From Bacillota bacterium (GTDB taxonomy: Bacteria; Bacillota_E; JAJZYS01; JAJYTV01), in NCBI GenBank assembly GCA_021845645.1, contig JAJZVM010000071.1:1-20437 (forward strand): a stretch of 20,437 nt of DNA. Reading direction: 5' to 3'. Positions 13,698-20,311 of this stretch are shown here, piece by piece. How positions within the stretch are numbered: the stretch's first letter is position 1; each line of letters opens with the position of its first letter. The translations under genes were made by a program, and so were the position numbers. Under the pieces are notes generated by a model. The model saw nothing but the letters and a program-made list of their open reading frames with translations, was not told where the DNA came from and searched no databases.

Positions 13698-14093
13698 ATG
13701 ACAGAGGAGCGCAGGCGTATCGCAAGCGGGGCGCCCTGGGAGGAAACGGTTGGCTACAGCCGCGCGGTGCGGGTTGGCGATCGCGTGGTCGTGGCGGGCA
13801 CGACGGCCGTCGTTGACGGCGAACCGGCCCACGAGAGCGACGCGTATCAGCAGACGCGCGTTGCGCTCGCCATCATCGGGCAGGCCCTGACCGCTGCAGG
13901 GGCCAACCTCAGCGACATCGTCCGGACGTGCATCTTCACGACGGACATCTCGCTCTGGAGGGACATCGGCCTTGCCCACGGCGAGGTCTTTCGGGACATC
14001 CGGCCGGCGGCCACGATGGTGCAGGTGCAGGCACTGATCGATCCGAGGCTGCTCGTGGAGATCGAGGCGGAGGCGATCGTGGCGCGGCCCTGA
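13698..14093 (+). CDS. RidA/YjgF/UK114-family protein, without the canonical Arg
   Basis: This 131-aa protein belongs to the RidA (YjgF/YER057c/UK114) family of trimeric proteins, whose founding member hydrolyses reactive enamine/imine intermediates. Supporting segments are VGDRVVVAGTTAVVDG, ALTAAGANLSDIVRTCIF and the C-terminal RPAATMVQVQALIDPRLLVE then IEAEAIV. By hand alignment, the position of E. coli RidA Arg105 is Ala here; an Arg occurs three residues earlier. This pattern is typical of the Rid subfamilies lacking the deaminase arginine, so imine deaminase activity is doubtful. The ATG has an excellent GGGGGAGG ribosome binding site. The APH-family kinase lies just upstream. Confidence 0.9.
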   Translation: MTEERRRIASGAPWEETVGYSRAVRVGDRVVVAGTTAVVDGEPAHESDAYQQTRVALAIIGQALTAAGANLSDIVRTCIFTTDISLWRDIGLAHGEVFRDIRPAATMVQVQALIDPRLLVEIEAEAIVARP

Positions 14094-14109
14094 GGCCCGG
14101 GGAACGCAA

Positions 14110-14271
14110 ATGGACGGCAGAGGGGGTAGCAGCTAGCAGACGCTGAGCTTCAACGACGTGGCGGGGCAGCCGCTCGTCTACGGCCAGACGAATGGCGGCC
14201 TGCAATCCCAGGTCATCTTCCCCACAACGTCTGCTGCCGCCGTCCTCGAGATCACGGCGGCCCGTAGGTAG
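14110..14271 (+). pseudogene. Stop-interrupted small gene remnant
   Basis: An ATG at 14110 (with GGGGA upstream) opens MDGRGGSS, meets a TAG at 14134-14136, and the same frame then continues for 44 codons to a TAG at 14269-14271. The downstream part, including SFNDVAGQPLVYGQTNGG and VIFPTTSAAAVLEITAARR, looks like the C-terminal end of a real protein. I do not recognise a family. It probably represents the remaining tail of a gene lost between ridA and the SLH gene; the intervening stop could also be read as a late mutation. Confidence 0.4.
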
Positions 14272-14347
14272 CTCGCCGGGCGGCGACAGGCGGTACACGC
14301 CGGACGACCTTCACCCGGGAAGGAAACGCCGGCCCGGCAGGATCAGC

Positions 14348-14356
14348 TGATACAAT
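14348..14356 (+). promoter_or_regulatory. Extended -10 promoter candidate for the SLH gene
   Basis: TGATACAAT contains TACAAT (five of six consensus bases) preceded by TGn, the extended -10 pattern, which can work without a -35. No -35-like hexamer is present at 16-18 nt. The start would be near 14363, leaving a leader of about 136 nt before the SLH gene. Confidence 0.5.
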
Positions 14357-14371
14357 CTGGAATCTCTCGGA

Positions 14372-14405
14372 GCCGGTACCCATAGAGTGCACACGGTGCA
14401 CCGGC
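14372..14405 (+). other. Inverted repeats in the SLH-gene leader
   Basis: GCCGGT at 14372-14377 pairs with ACCGGC at 14400-14405, and the enclosed segment contains two copies of the palindrome GTGCAC (14387-14392 and 14396-14401). It begins shortly after the predicted transcript start and could be a 5' stabilising hairpin or a protein-binding site. No riboswitch class is recognised. Confidence 0.35.
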
Positions 14406-14498
14406 CTCCACAAAGCCGCAAAGGCTTCCCCGCACGCATCGGCAGGGGGACAGATGGTCGCTGCCATCCGCGTCGCGATGGCATGGGAGGAGTCGCAC

Positions 14499-16751
14499 AT
14501 GCGCACTGCACTGGTCTTGACCGTGATGGTAGCCCTGGTGTTCGGTTTCCTTCCCGGTTCGGTCGCCGCCGCGCCGCCGGTCGTCGCTTTGCCGGACAGC
14601 AGCGGTTCGGTGATGAGTGCGACGAGCACCGCTTCAAACGGTACCGCGCAACCTGCCGCGGCTGTCTCGCAGGCACATGCTCTGGCCACCCTCGAGGCCT
14701 TGTTCCCGCAGGTCGCGAAGCTGCCGGCACCACAGGTGCAGACCCAGACGGACTACCTTTCCGGACACCTCCTCTGGCAGTTCAGCTGGCCTGTGAACCG
14801 TCCGGGCGCGTTTACCACGGCCACCTTCGCCTCGGTCGACGCGCAGACGGGTCAACTGGTCTCTGCCGTCTTCCCGCCATCGGGACCGGCAAGGACCACT
14901 CCCCTGACACTGGCAGCGGCGCAATCGATCGCCGAGACGTTCCTTGCCAAGGCCACACCGAGCGGTACGGCCGGTCTGCAGGCGCAGGGACCTACCGTCT
15001 CCCTCGACGGTTGGGGCGTCCCCGCACAGATCTCCTACTCCTTCGACTGGCTTGAGACGGTCAGCGGCGTACCAGTGTTCAACGCAAGCGTATCGGTCCA
15101 GGTGAACGCGCTGACCGGCGCCGTGACGAACTTCACCCACGATGTCCTGCCCGACGTCGCCTTCCCGGCGACATCCGGCCTCCTGCCGAACGACAAGGCC
15201 GCAGCCGCCGCGTTCCAAGGTGCAGGCCTGGTGCTGGCGTACGATGCGCCAGGTGCGAATGTGCTCCCCGGCGCATCCTCTGGCGCACCTGCACTCCGGC
15301 CCATGTGGGAACTCGCCTCCAGCAATGGCCTTTGGGATGCGACCACAGGACAGGCGCTGTCTCCCGACGGCCTGCCGCCGACCGCATCAGCCCCCGGCCC
15401 CGTGCCGGCGGAGTTGACGGCGGCATCCCCGGCGGGTCAAGGCGCGCCGATCACGGAGGCTGAGGCACAGGCTGAGGCGGAGAAGATCGCTCAGCTCGCC
15501 GGCTTCGCGGGCTGGACAGACACAGGCACCGGTGCGGGCGAGCAGACCGACGCGCAGGGCTCGGTGGAGCAGTTCTGGTCGGTGCAGTTCGAGCCACCCG
15601 GCCAGTCTCAGTCGCAGCTCAACAGCCCGGGAATGAGCGTACAGATCTCTGAAGCCGGCGGCTCGTTCGACGCGCTGTTCACACCGTCGCTGCCACCGCT
15701 GTCTGCGGCATCAGGCGCCGCCCAGGTCACGAGCGCCAAGCAGGCTACCGCCGTCGCCACAGCCTTTCTGGCGGCGGTCGACCCCACGGCTGCAGGCGAG
15801 GCGGTCGCCGTGCCGACGGCCACAGGCCTGCCACAGGCGCAACAGACCTGGTCGGTGCGCTTCGTGCGCCTCTACGACGGGATCCCCGTCGCCACGGACT
15901 CGATCTACATCACGGTCGACGCCGCAGGCCAGGTGACGAATTACCGGCGCGACTGGCACGACCTCACGCCGAGCGCAGGCACGGTGCAGCTGCTCGATCA
16001 GGCCACAGCCGAACAGAAGCTCGCCGCTCTGCCGGTGGAGTTGACCTATGTTCTGAATCCTGGTCCATTCACCGCACAAGGCGGCCCGTCGCAGCCGGAG
16101 ACGCCCACGCTCGCATACACCTTCCGTAATGCGCGCAACATCCTTGGGCCCGTGTTCCTCGATGCGGAGTCCGGTACGGTCTACGGCTCCGACGGCGTGC
16201 CGTTTGATGCGCCCGGCGGGCCACCTAAAGCCTTGCAAGGCAGTTGGGCGGAGACTCAGCTCTGGGCCCTGGACCAAGCTGGCCTGCTCCCCGCAGGTGC
16301 GGGCCCGAATGACCCGGTGACCCTCGGACCCGCCATCCGGGCTCTTCTCCGGACGCTGCAGACGCAGGGCCTCGCGGGCGCAGCAAGCGGCACGTCGGTG
16401 CCGCAGGGCCTGTACGGCACGGCCATCTCCAACGCGATCGCCGACGGCGTGTTGACCGAGAGCGGCAGTACCAACCCGGACCAGCCCGTGACGCGTCAAG
16501 AACTCGTCGCGTGGGTGGTCCGCGCGCTGGGGTACGGGGCTCTCCTCGGCATGCCGAACCAGGTGAACGTGCGGTTCGCCGACGCCGCTGCGATCGCACC
16601 GGCCTTCGTGAACGCGGTGGGTATCGCCCAGGGGCTTGGGATCGTAACCGGGGACGCATCGGGTCACTTCCGGCCCCGGAGTCCGGCGACGTGGGCCGAG
16701 CTGGCGATGATCCTGATGCGGGCCGCGGGCCAGGGAACGACGGCCCCGTAG
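14499..16751 (+). CDS. Secreted YcdB/PepSY-like protein with C-terminal SLH motifs
   Basis: The start at 14499 has GGGAGGAG 6 nt upstream and opens directly on a signal peptide (MRTALVLTVMVALVFGFLPG then SVAAAPP); a frame-extended start at 14454 would bury it. The 750-aa product has two long regions (about residues 60-270 and 310-560) with repeated strands such as SYSFDWLETVSGVPVFNASV and WSVRFVRLYDGIPVATDSIY, each followed by VNALTGAVTNF or VDAAGQVTNY. This is the YcdB/YcdC (PepSY-like) repeat pattern. Three SLH motifs follow at about 580-625, 637-680 and 690-745 (e.g. VTRQELVAWVVRALGY, RFADAAAIAPAFVNAV, TWAELAMILMRAAG). SLH motifs anchor proteins to secondary cell-wall polymers, so it is probably a cell-surface protein. 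It is rich in Ala, Gln, Thr and Pro; molecular function is unknown. Confidence 0.85.
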   Translation: MRTALVLTVMVALVFGFLPGSVAAAPPVVALPDSSGSVMSATSTASNGTAQPAAAVSQAHALATLEALFPQVAKLPAPQVQTQTDYLSGHLLWQFSWPVNRPGAFTTATFASVDAQTGQLVSAVFPPSGPARTTPLTLAAAQSIAETFLAKATPSGTAGLQAQGPTVSLDGWGVPAQISYSFDWLETVSGVPVFNASVSVQVNALTGAVTNFTHDVLPDVAFPATSGLLPNDKAAAAAFQGAGLVLAYDAPGANVLPGASSGAPALRPMWELASSNGLWDATTGQALSPDGLPPTASAPGPVPAELTAASPAGQGAPITEAEAQAEAEKIAQLAGFAGWTDTGTGAGEQTDAQGSVEQFWSVQFEPPGQSQSQLNSPGMSVQISEAGGSFDALFTPSLPPLSAASGAAQVTSAKQATAVATAFLAAVDPTAAGEAVAVPTATGLPQAQQTWSVRFVRLYDGIPVATDSIYITVDAAGQVTNYRRDWHDLTPSAGTVQLLDQATAEQKLAALPVELTYVLNPGPFTAQGGPSQPETPTLAYTFRNARNILGPVFLDAESGTVYGSDGVPFDAPGGPPKALQGSWAETQLWALDQAGLLPAGAGPNDPVTLGPAIRALLRTLQTQGLAGAASGTSVPQGLYGTAISNAIADGVLTESGSTNPDQPVTRQELVAWVVRALGYGALLGMPNQVNVRFADAAAIAPAFVNAVGIAQGLGIVTGDASGHFRPRSPATWAELAMILMRAAGQGTTAP

Positions 16752-16798
16752 GGGACGACCGTCATCCCAACACGGACGCGGGCCGCAGGCAACGCAAA

Positions 16799-16827
16799 GC
16801 GGGCGGCAGGGCTGCCCTGCCGCCCGC
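16799..16827 (-). terminator. Terminator of rplJL (possibly shared with the SLH gene)
   Basis: A perfect 12-bp GC stem (GCGGGCGGCAGG at 16799-16810, complement at 16816-16827) has a 5-nt loop. On the minus strand it is followed by TTTGCGTT, a modest U-run, and stands 17 nt after the rplL stop. It lies between converging genes and could also stop the SLH transcript from the other side, though the plus-strand tail is less T-rich. Confidence 0.75.
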
Positions 16828-16843
16828 TATCCTTGCACGCTTG

Positions 16844-17037
16844 ACTACTTGATCGTGACCTCGGCGCCAGCCTCGGTCAGCTTCGCCTTGATCGCCTCGG
16901 CGTCGGCCTTGGAGATCTTCTCCTTGACCGGCTTCGGGGCGCCGTCGACGAGGTCCTTGGCCTCCTTGAGGCCGAGACCGGTGATCTCGCGGACGACCTT
17001 GATCACGGGGATCTTGTTGCCGCCCGGGGCGTTGAGG
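16844..17037 (-). repeat. Source segment of the duplicated rplL 3' end
   Basis: This is the genuine rplL 3' end, matched by the direct repeat at 12051-12139. Bases 16971-17030 are identical to 12073-12132, and 16844-16868 match 12051-12075 with two differences. The 105 bp from 16866 to 16970 are absent in the other copy. About 4.7 kb separate the two. Confidence 0.95.
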
Positions 17038-17225
17038 ATGACGTCGAACTCAGTCTGCTCCTCCTCGGCCGGTGCAGCAGCCGCAGCCGCCGGCGCAGCC
17101 GCCGCGACCGCCACCGGGGCCGCCGCCGACACGCCGAACTCCTCCTCGAACGCCTTGACGAGCTCGTTGAGCTCGAGGACCGTCATGCCCTTGATCTGCT
17201 CCAGAACATCTGCAACCTTGCTCAC
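16845..17225 (-). CDS. rplL: 50S ribosomal protein L7/L12
   Basis: L7/L12 forms the flexible stalk that recruits and activates translational GTPases. The 126-aa product has the N-terminal dimerisation part ([20 protein letters not shown]), an Ala/Pro-rich hinge and the C-terminal domain with [20 protein letters not shown] and the end AGAEVTIK. The true start is the GTG at 17223-17225, with AAGGAGGTT 7 nt upstream; an in-frame ATG further out lies on the ribosome binding site itself. It follows rplJ closely and ends the rplJL transcript at the hairpin 16799-16827. In most bacteria rpoB comes next; here it does not. Its 3' end is partly duplicated at 12051-12139. Confidence 0.98.
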   Translation of the reverse strand: MSKVADVLEQIKGMTVLELNELVKAFEEEFGVSAAAPVAVAAAAPAAAAAAPAEEEQTEFDVILNAPGGNKIPVIKVVREITGLGLKEAKDLVDGAPKPVKEKISKADAEAIKAKLTEAGAEVTIK

Positions 17226-17261
17226 AACGTAACCTCCTTGCAATCTCGCAGCGAAATCGGA

Positions 17262-17789
17262 TCAGCTGGCCGCGCGCTGACGCGCCAGGGCGTCCAGGCC
17301 GTAAGCCAGGTTGCGCAGCGGGGCGGAGAGGACGGAGGCGATGGCGTAAAGGGGAGCCTGCATGCCGCCCGCGACCCTGGCGAGCAGCACTTCGCGCGGC
17401 GGCAGGTCCGCGAGATCGCGCACCTGAGCGGCGTCGATGACGCGCCCCGTGAGCACGCCGCCCTTGATCTGGAGCTCCTTGTTGGTGCGCTGGAAGCCCG
17501 CCAGCACCTTCGCCGGCGCGACGAGGTCCTCGCGCGACACGGCTAGGGCCGTCGGTCCCTTCAGGTAGGGCTCGAGTCCCTCGATGCCCACCTGGGCGGC
17601 CGCCTTGCTGAGCAGGGTGTTCTTGACGACGTGGAAGGTCACGCCCTGCTTGCGCAGCTCGCCGCGCAGGCGATGGGACTGCGCGACCGTCAGACCCTTG
17701 AACTCCGCCAGCACGACGCTCTGGGCACCGCGCAGGCTCTCGGCGATCTCCGCGACGGCGTCGATCTTGGCCTGTGTAGTCACTTGCAT
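17262..17789 (-). CDS. rplJ: 50S ribosomal protein L10
   Basis: L10 is the stalk base protein that binds 23S rRNA and carries the L7/L12 dimers. The 175-aa product shows SVVLAEFKGLTVAQSHRLR, VVKNTLLSKAA, LKGPTALAVS, and a C-terminal helix (LLARVAGGMQAPLYAIASVL then RNLAYGLDALARQR) that binds L7/L12. The ATG (17787-17789) is preceded by GAGGGGGTGA. A dedicated promoter, an L10-leader-like RNA and a terminator hairpin lie between rplA and this gene. This is consistent with L10(L12) feedback control by attenuation as described for B. subtilis. Confidence 0.97.
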   Translation of the reverse strand: MQVTTQAKIDAVAEIAESLRGAQSVVLAEFKGLTVAQSHRLRGELRKQGVTFHVVKNTLLSKAAAQVGIEGLEPYLKGPTALAVSREDLVAPAKVLAGFQRTNKELQIKGGVLTGRVIDAAQVRDLADLPPREVLLARVAGGMQAPLYAIASVLSAPLRNLAYGLDALARQRAAS

Positions 17790-17805
17790 TCACCCCCTCG
17801 CAGCG

Positions 17806-17835
17806 AAAAGCGGTCTTCGCACGCGCGAAGACCGC
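17806..17835 (-). terminator. Intrinsic terminator / attenuator in the rplJL leader
   Basis: A perfect 11-bp stem (GCGGTCTTCGC as plus-strand 17810-17820, complement at 17825-17835) with a 4-nt loop is followed on the minus strand by TTTT (17809-17806). It ends 17 nt before the rplJ ATG, downstream of the L10-leader fold, so it would stop transcription before rplJ unless disrupted. This is the expected layout of an L10 attenuation control. Confidence 0.85.
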
Positions 17836-17859
17836 ATAGGCACGCAAGATAGAACGTGC

Positions 17860-17925
17860 ATCTGCCTCTGCAGGTCGCCCCAACGGGGCGGTTACGGCCA
17901 TGCCACCTGCGGTCTACGGCGAACA
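17860..17925 (-). ncRNA. L10 leader (rplJL autoregulatory RNA)
   Basis: The minus-strand RNA contains CGTAGACCGCAGGTGGC, and GCAGGT (17910-17905) pairs with ACCTGC (17875-17870), enclosing a hairpin CGCCCC-GTT-GGGGCG (17890-17876 region). The AGACnGCAGGTG ... ACCTGCnGAGG pattern is that of the bacterial L10 leader that binds the L10(L12)4 complex. It sits between an internal promoter and the attenuator hairpin. Boundaries are approximate. Confidence 0.8.
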
Positions 17926-17931
17926 ACCTAT

Positions 17932-17960
17932 AGTATGGCTGCGATCCCGGTCTGCGTCAA
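17932..17960 (-). promoter_or_regulatory. Internal promoter for rplJL
   Basis: TTGACG (17960-17955) and CATACT (17937-17932) on the minus strand are 17 nt apart. The -35 includes the rplA TGA stop (17959-17957). The predicted start near 17925 lies just before the L10 leader, so the regulated transcript begins with it. Confidence 0.7.
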
Positions 17961-18661
17961 TCGGCAGCCTGGGACACGGCCAAGGCGTGGGCCGGGTTCA
18001 GCTTGATGCCCGGGCCCATCGTCGAACTCAGGCTGATCGCCTTGAGGTAGGTCCCCTTGGCGGCAGCGGGCTTTGCCTTGATGAGCGCGTCGAGCAGCGC
18101 GTGGAAGTTTTCGCCAAGGTTCTCGGCCGGGAACGAGAGGCGTCCGATCGGCGCGTGCACGATGCCCGCCTTCTCGACGCGGTACTCGATCTTGCCTGCC
18201 TTGATCTCGCGCACCGCCGTGCCGATCTCCATCGACACCGTACCGGTCTTCGGGTTCGGCATCAGTCCACGCGGGCCGAGGATGCGGCCGATGCGCCCGA
18301 CGAGCGGCATCATGTCCGGCGTGGCGACGGAGACGTCGAAGTCCAGCCAGCCGCCCTGGATCTTCTCGATCATGTCCTCGGCGCCGACGAAGTCCGCGCC
18401 GGCTTCCTGCGCCTCGCGGGCCTTGTCGCCCTTCGCGAATGCCAGAACGCGCAGCACCTTGCCCGTGCCGTGCGGCAGGGCCACTGCGCCGCGCACCATC
18501 TGATCGGCGTGCTTCGGGTCGACGCCCAGCCGGACGGCGACCTCCACGGTCTCGTCGAACTTGGCCGACTTGACCGACTTCAGGAGCGCGATCGCCTCCT
18601 GCAGCTCATAGAGCCGCTGGCTGTCGATCTGCTTCTGCGCGTCTGCGAGTCTCTTGCCCAT
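17957..18661 (-). CDS. rplA: 50S ribosomal protein L1
   Basis: L1 builds the mobile L1 stalk near the E site and in several bacteria represses its own mRNA. The 234-aa product has standard length with the conserved [43 protein letters not shown] and [10 protein letters not shown] segments. The ATG at 18659-18661 has GGGAGGT about 9 nt upstream. It follows rplK by 56 bp; that spacer can fold into an interrupted stem abutting the ribosome binding site. The rplJ promoter overlaps its stop codon. Confidence 0.98.
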   Translation of the reverse strand: MGKRLADAQKQIDSQRLYELQEAIALLKSVKSAKFDETVEVAVRLGVDPKHADQMVRGAVALPHGTGKVLRVLAFAKGDKAREAQEAGADFVGAEDMIEKIQGGWLDFDVSVATPDMMPLVGRIGRILGPRGLMPNPKTGTVSMEIGTAVREIKAGKIEYRVEKAGIVHAPIGRLSFPAENLGENFHALLDALIKAKPAAAKGTYLKAISLSSTMGPGIKLNPAHALAVSQAAD

Positions 18662-18670
18662 CCCAATCTA

Positions 18671-18707
18671 CCTCCCGTGGTTCGGACGGCCTTTGCGGCC
18701 TCCCACG
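18671..18707 (-). promoter_or_regulatory. Possible L1-binding stem before rplA
   Basis: In the rplK-rplA spacer the minus-strand RNA can pair CGTGG with CCACG (18707-18703 and 18680-18676), around an asymmetric internal loop and an inner GGCC/GGCC stem with a 5-nt loop. The lower strand touches the GGGAGG ribosome binding site of rplA. Such a fold could mimic the L1 site on 23S rRNA and mediate feedback. I have not matched it to a known L1 motif. Confidence 0.3.
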
Positions 18708-18717
18708 ACGTTTCGGC

Positions 18718-19140
18718 TCAGACGATCTGGATGCCCATGCTGCGGGCGGTGCCCTCGACCATGCGCATGGCTGCGTCGAGGTCGTTGGCGTTGAGGTCCT
18801 GCATCTTCAGCTCGGCGATCTCGCGCACCTTGTCGCGCGGGACCTTCGCGACGATCTCCGTGTTCGGCTTGGCGGACGCCGTCTCGAGCCCCGCGGCCTT
18901 CTTGAGCAGCACCGACGCCGGCGGGCTCTTCAGCACAAAGGTGAACGAGCGGTCATCGAAGATCGTGATCTGCACCGGGATGATGAGGCCGACCTGGGCG
19001 GCCGTGCGCTCGTTGTAGTCCTTGCAGAACGCCATGATGTTGATGCCGTGCGGGCCGAGCGCCGTACCGACCGGAGGGGCCGGCGTCGCCTTGCCCGCGG
19101 GAATCTGCAGCTTTACCTGGGCCATGACCTTGCGCGCCAC
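18718..19140 (-). CDS. rplK: 50S ribosomal protein L11
   Basis: L11 binds the GTPase-associated region of 23S rRNA and is needed for RelA-type stringent signalling and thiopeptide sensitivity. The 140-aa product includes [20 protein letters not shown], the proline-rich N-terminal domain, and a C-terminal RNA-binding domain with [20 protein letters not shown] and the end ARSMGIQIV. The start is a GTG (19138-19140) with GGGAGGTT upstream. It is preceded by nusG (12-bp gap) and followed by rplA, the usual order. Confidence 0.98.
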   Translation of the reverse strand: MARKVMAQVKLQIPAGKATPAPPVGTALGPHGINIMAFCKDYNERTAAQVGLIIPVQITIFDDRSFTFVLKSPPASVLLKKAAGLETASAKPNTEIVAKVPRDKVREIAELKMQDLNANDLDAAMRMVEGTARSMGIQIV

Positions 19141-19152
19141 GATGGAACCTCC

Positions 19153-19701
19153 CTACATCTCCTCGACCTGGTGGAAATCGAGCTCGACCGGCGTCTCTCG
19201 TCCGAACATCGAGACGAGTACCTTGACCTTGCCACGTTCGGGCGCGATCTCCTCGACCACCCCGACGAAGCCGCTGAACGGCCCGTCCTTAACCTTGACC
19301 GCGTCACCGATCGAGACCCGGATGCGCGGCCGCTCGACGAGGCCCATCTGCCGCATGATCGCGTCCACTTCGGCGCTTGTCAGCGGAATGGGCTTCTGGC
19401 CCGAGCCGACGAAGCCGGTGACGCCCGGGGTGTTGCGCACCACGTACCACGAGTTGTCTGTCATGATCATGTTCACCAGGACATAGCCCGGGAACACCTT
19501 GCGCTTCTGCAGTTTCCGCTTGCCGTCCTTGATCTCGAGCTCCTCTTCCATCGGGACGAGGATGTCGAAGATCTGCTCCTGCATGCGGTAGGACTCCACA
19601 CGGCGCTCCAGATTCGTCTTCACCTTGTTCTCGTAGCCCGAGTAGGTGTGGATGACGTACCAGTTGCGCTCGGCGACGCTCTCCACGCTCGTCTCAGACA
19701 T
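19153..19701 (-). CDS. nusG: Transcription termination/antitermination factor NusG
   Basis: NusG binds the RNA polymerase clamp and modulates pausing and Rho-dependent termination. The 182-aa product has an NGN domain (NWYVIHTYSGYENKVKTNLE, KVFPGYVLVNM, WYVVRNTPGVTGFVG) and a C-terminal KOW domain (about residues 130-180: IGDAVKVKDGPFSGFVGVVE). There is no large insertion. The ATG overlaps the secE stop by 8 nt, so the two are coupled. Confidence 0.98.
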   Translation of the reverse strand: MSETSVESVAERNWYVIHTYSGYENKVKTNLERRVESYRMQEQIFDILVPMEEELEIKDGKRKLQKRKVFPGYVLVNMIMTDNSWYVVRNTPGVTGFVGSGQKPIPLTSAEVDAIMRQMGLVERPRIRVSIGDAVKVKDGPFSGFVGVVEEIAPERGKVKVLVSMFGRETPVELDFHQVEEM

Positions 19702-19888
19702 GGTTGAGGAGCGCTCCGAAGAGGAGGTCCGCGAGGTACACGAGGAGAGTCAGGATGCCGACCATGATCAGCACCGAGAGGGTATAAAGACCCGTGCGCC
19801 GCAGGTCCGGCCAGACGACCTTGCGGGTCTCGGCACGCACCTCGCGGTAGTACTGCGAGGTACGCTCAGCGATCGACGCCTTCTCCAC
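19694..19888 (-). CDS. secE: Preprotein translocase subunit SecE
   Basis: SecE is the small clamp subunit of the SecYEG channel. The 64-aa product has the short Gram-positive form: an amphipathic N-terminal part (YYREVRAETRKVVWPDL) and a single membrane helix (about residues 33-58, TGLYTLSVLIMVGILTLLVY). The start is a GTG at 19886-19888 with GGGAG upstream. It lies between rpmG and nusG in the standard order and is inserted in the cytoplasmic membrane. Confidence 0.96.
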   Translation of the reverse strand: MEKASIAERTSQYYREVRAETRKVVWPDLRRTGLYTLSVLIMVGILTLLVYLADLLFGALLNHV

Positions 19889-19939
19889 GCTCGCAACGCT
19901 CCCTTGCCGACCGGTGGAATCCCGGAACCGCCAAACGCC

Positions 19940-20089
19940 TTAACGCGTCTCGCGATGCAGCGTATGGTGGCCGCAACGCGGACAAAACTTCTTGAACTCG
20001 ATGCGGTTGGGATCGTTCTTCTTGTTCTTCATCGTCGAGTAACTGCGCTCATGGCAGTCAGTGCACGCCAGGGTTACGATGTTGCGCAC
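19940..20089 (-). CDS. rpmG: 50S ribosomal protein L33
   Basis: This 49-aa protein begins (M/V)[11 protein letters not shown] and ends TLHRETR; it includes [20 protein letters not shown]. It has the zinc-binding form with two CxxC pairs at Cys9/Cys12 and Cys36/Cys39, which indicates the C+ paralogue. The GTG start (20087-20089) is preceded by GGGGGGTGA about 6 nt upstream. Bacillota commonly place rpmG just before secE. A separate promoter is visible upstream. Confidence 0.96.
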   Translation of the reverse strand: MRNIVTLACTDCHERSYSTMKNKKNDPNRIEFKKFCPRCGHHTLHRETR

Positions 20090-20118
20090 CTACGTCACCC
20101 CCCAAAAACCGCTCAGTC

Positions 20119-20147
20119 AGTCTATCATGTGCCAATGCACGCGTCAA
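20119..20147 (-). promoter_or_regulatory. Promoter of rpmG-secE-nusG
   Basis: On the minus strand TTGACG (20147-20142) and TAGACT (20124-20119) are 17 nt apart. The start would be near 20112, giving a leader of about 20 nt before the GTG of rpmG. Confidence 0.65.
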
Positions 20148-20152
20148 CGCAG

Positions 20153-20178
20153 GCGCGGGCACCGCTCGGTGCCCGCGC
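20153..20178 (-). terminator. Hairpin between tRNA-Trp and rpmG
   Basis: A perfect 11-bp stem (GCGCGGGCACC at 20153-20163, complement at 20168-20178) closes a 4-nt loop just after the tRNA 3' end. It has no U-tract, so it may be a weak terminator or a 3' trimming barrier for the tRNA transcript. Confidence 0.5.
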
Positions 20179-20187
20179 GAGGCAAAC

Positions 20188-20264
20188 TGGCAGGGCCGGA
20201 GGGACTCGAACCCCCAACACGCGGATTTGGAGTCCGCTGCTCTACCGATTGGAGCTACGGCCCT
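20188..20264 (-). tRNA. tRNA-Trp (anticodon CCA)
   Basis: The minus strand folds into a full cloverleaf. The acceptor is AGGGCCG paired with CGGCCCT, the D stem is GCTC/GAGC, and the anticodon stem is GCGGA/TCCGC with loop CTCCAAA (anticodon CCA). The T arm carries TTCGAGT. The discriminator is G and the CCA end is encoded (20188-20190). G73 and CCA identify it as tRNA-Trp. It sits between tuf and rpmG. Confidence 0.96.
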
Positions 20265-20275
20265 AGGCATGCATC

Positions 20276-20304
20276 ATTGTACGGGATGAGCCCGCGGCGC
20301 GCAA
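20276..20304 (-). promoter_or_regulatory. Promoter of tRNA-Trp
   Basis: TACAAT (20281-20276) is preceded by a 17-nt spacer and TTGCGC (20304-20299) on the minus strand. The -10 matches five of six and the -35 three of six consensus bases. The start near 20269 is a few nt before the tRNA 5' end. Confidence 0.6.
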
Positions 20305-20311
20305 CGCCCCG

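Noticed and set aside
9682..16844. Transposon or integrase-driven island
   Set aside because: No transposase, integrase or recombinase gene and no IS-type terminal inverted repeats were found; the only flanking repeat is the rplL 3' copy.
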